From assembly GCF_007859715.1 (NCBI RefSeq), contig NZ_SJPG01000001.1, forward strand, positions 2,134,728 to 2,198,727: DNA of 64,000 bases, written 5' to 3'. The translations under genes were made by a program, and so were the position numbers. The DNA comes from Rubinisphaera italica. GTDB lineage: Bacteria; Planctomycetota; Planctomycetia; Planctomycetales; Planctomycetaceae. This document shows, piece after piece, positions 62,645-64,000 of this stretch (the first letter of the stretch is position 1; every line of letters starts with the position of its first letter). The notes beneath the pieces were generated by a model, which did not search any database, was not told where the DNA came from, and saw nothing but the letters and a program-made list of their open reading frames with translations.

Positions 62645-64000
62645 TTACAGTTTTGGATCATCAACCGCTTCGGTCTTCATTTCATTGACTTGCAAAATGA
62701 TCTCCGGCTGACCGGCAACGACAATCTTCAATTCCTGAGGAACTGCGTACGGCCCCCCCGTTTTCCAACCTGGAATGCGAACTCCGCATTCCGGGCGATC
62801 TTCTGAAAACTTAGTATCCCAGCCAACCAGTTGCTTTGCCGTCCGATCAAAATACCAGCGAATCTGTCGATCTTCATGCAATGTCGAAAGCACATCGACT
62901 TTCGCACCCACACCATCGAGAGGTTCGCTGCCAATATAGAGAATTTCTGAAAAGTTCTCAGGTCCGCTAATCAATAGTTGCTGCAATTCCCGCAGCGACA
63001 TCAACATTCCTGAAGAATAAGGACCAGCCGTGAACGTTTCTGGACGCCCCGAATCCAACAGAAAAACCTGACCTTCCGCAGGGACTTCGAACAGACTGGC
63101 AAAATCTGCGAGGACTAGTCGGTATGCCCCTCCGTCTTTCACGTTGCCACTCAAGGTCCATTTCTGACTCGACTGACCATAATTTCCCAGACTTTTCAAT
63201 GTCGCCAGCAACTCTTCCTGCTTGATTCGATTGAAATAATAATTCGCGAATCCGATTCTGCTTTCGAATAAATGAGCATATTCCTCTGGGATCTCCGGTG
63301 CTTTCTGATGCGGGAGCATTGGTATCGGGGGAACATTCTTCGGCTTTTCTTCAGGCTCTTCGGCTGGTGCAGGGGCTGAGGCGAATTCGATCAACTCTCC
63401 GATGGAATGCAATGCTTCCAAGCGAGGATAGATCTCATAACGTTCTCCATCACGACGATATACCAGAGGAATCTTCCAGCCTTTAGGATAAATCCCCAGC
63501 ACATTTTTGAATTGATTCACGCTCCCAATCGGCCGACCACCGAAGGAAACGATCTCGTCGCCCGCTCGCAATCCATGAAAGAAGGCACTGCAGGTTGGTA
63601 AAACAGTAGCAACAATCACATTCGAAAATTCATCGGTGCGGACCGTTGCTCCCAAAGTCGCGTGATCGACCACGCGTCCACTTTGAAGATGATCACTGAA
63701 GTTTTTGATCTGATTAATCGAAATCGCATAGCCAGCTCCGGCATTCACACGACCTCGCTTTTCAACGGAAATTCTCCCGTTAATGCCAATCACTTCTCCC
63801 TGTTCATTAAACAGCGGTCCACCAGAATTTCCTGGATTAATCGACGTATCGACCTGAATGCAATCGGTATATTCCAGAAACGTACCTGCTGGATACTGAT
63901 AACGCTGCACGCCACTCACCATACCGAATGTTAATGTGGGCACAAAATCATCAGCCAGTAGAAATGGATTTCCCATCGCAAAAGCCCAGTCGCCAACTTT
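62645..64000 (-). CDS. HtrA-like serine protease with PDZ (5' end outside window)
   Basis: The frame is open beyond 64000 and starts in [20 protein letters not shown]. The catalytic Ser is in [19 protein letters not shown]; His and Asp lie outside the window. The PDZ domain has [20 protein letters not shown] and [19 protein letters not shown] long C-terminal region with an acidic Pro-rich linker ([19 protein letters not shown]) and a beta-rich tail is beyond usual HtrA length. Periplasmic quality-control protease, probably paired with the inactive homologue downstream. Confidence 0.85.
   Translation of the reverse strand, partial: KVGDWAFAMGNPFLLADDFVPTLTFGMVSGVQRYQYPAGTFLEYTDCIQVDTSINPGNSGGPLFNEQGEVIGINGRISVEKRGRVNAGAGYAISINQIKNFSDHLQSGRVVDHATLGATVRTDEFSNVIVATVLPTCSAFFHGLRAGDEIVSFGGRPIGSVNQFKNVLGIYPKGWKIPLVYRRDGERYEIYPRLEALHSIGELIEFASAPAPAEEPEEKPKNVPPIPMLPHQKAPEIPEEYAHLFESRIGFANYYFNRIKQEELLATLKSLGNYGQSSQKWTLSGNVKDGGAYRLVLADFASLFEVPAEGQVFLLDSGRPETFTAGPYSSGMLMSLRELQQLLISGPENFSEILYIGSEPLDGVGAKVDVLSTLHEDRQIRWYFDRTAKQLVGWDTKFSEDRPECGVRIPGWKTGGPYAVPQELKIVVAGQPEIILQVNEMKTEAVDDPKL

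Overview
This 64 kb window looks like a planctomycete chromosome (inference from gene content and style; no marker gene is present). The signs are many genes without Shine-Dalgarno sites, TTG and GTG starts, and small uncharacterised proteins mixed with ordinary genes such as uvrB, egtBD, a DevBCA-type exporter and tandem HtrA-like proteins. Three blocks can be separated: an IS-damaged peptide-catabolism and stress-gene region (1-16 kb), a large mobile-element and defence region (about 16.5-48.4 kb) that ends in a serine recombinase running into a tRNA-Pro gene, and ordinary, more AT-rich chromosome (48.4-64 kb).

1-16 kb. A partial Ntn hydrolase, a membrane dipeptidase and two tandem N-acyl-D-amino-acid deacylases form a set suited to breaking down D-amino-acid peptides. 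An IS5-family element (701-1631) lies between the first two, and an IS3-family element (2096-3461, 3-bp target duplication) splits the dipeptidase. Next come small accessory genes: XRE regulator, DinB protein, methyltransferase, VOC protein, a YCII/DGPF protein coupled to an ECF sigma factor with a long C-terminal extension, RibD-like reductase, TfoX-like protein, and an HxlR regulator divergent from a membrane protein with two likely operators between them. Two dispersed repeat families (90 bp and 144 bp) lie here.

16.5-48.4 kb. A four-gene operon encodes a 986-residue CHAT protease, two proteins sharing a small N-terminal module, and an HTH-like protein; it is the best candidate for an undescribed conflict system. 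It is followed by mobile-element genes: two VirD4/HerA-like ATPases, two replication-relaxation-like proteins, four small paralogues with a PC4-like pattern, an ArdC-like protein, a primase, a replication initiator with four 23-bp iteron-like repeats inside its own gene, and the recombinase. Embedded in it is a short type II CBASS (CD-NTase, E2-like protein, patatin). Its patatin carries a frameshift in the oxyanion-hole motif. Divergent from CBASS is a sigma-factor, coiled-coil and ImmA/IrrE-protease operon that could regulate it.

48.4-64 kb. tRNA-Pro(GGG), an ABC membrane domain without ATPase, an MNIO (DUF692) enzyme with an unknown partner, ergothioneine genes egtB and egtD, an esterase, a TetR-controlled DevBCA-like exporter, uvrB, and two HtrA-like proteins, one apparently catalytically dead.
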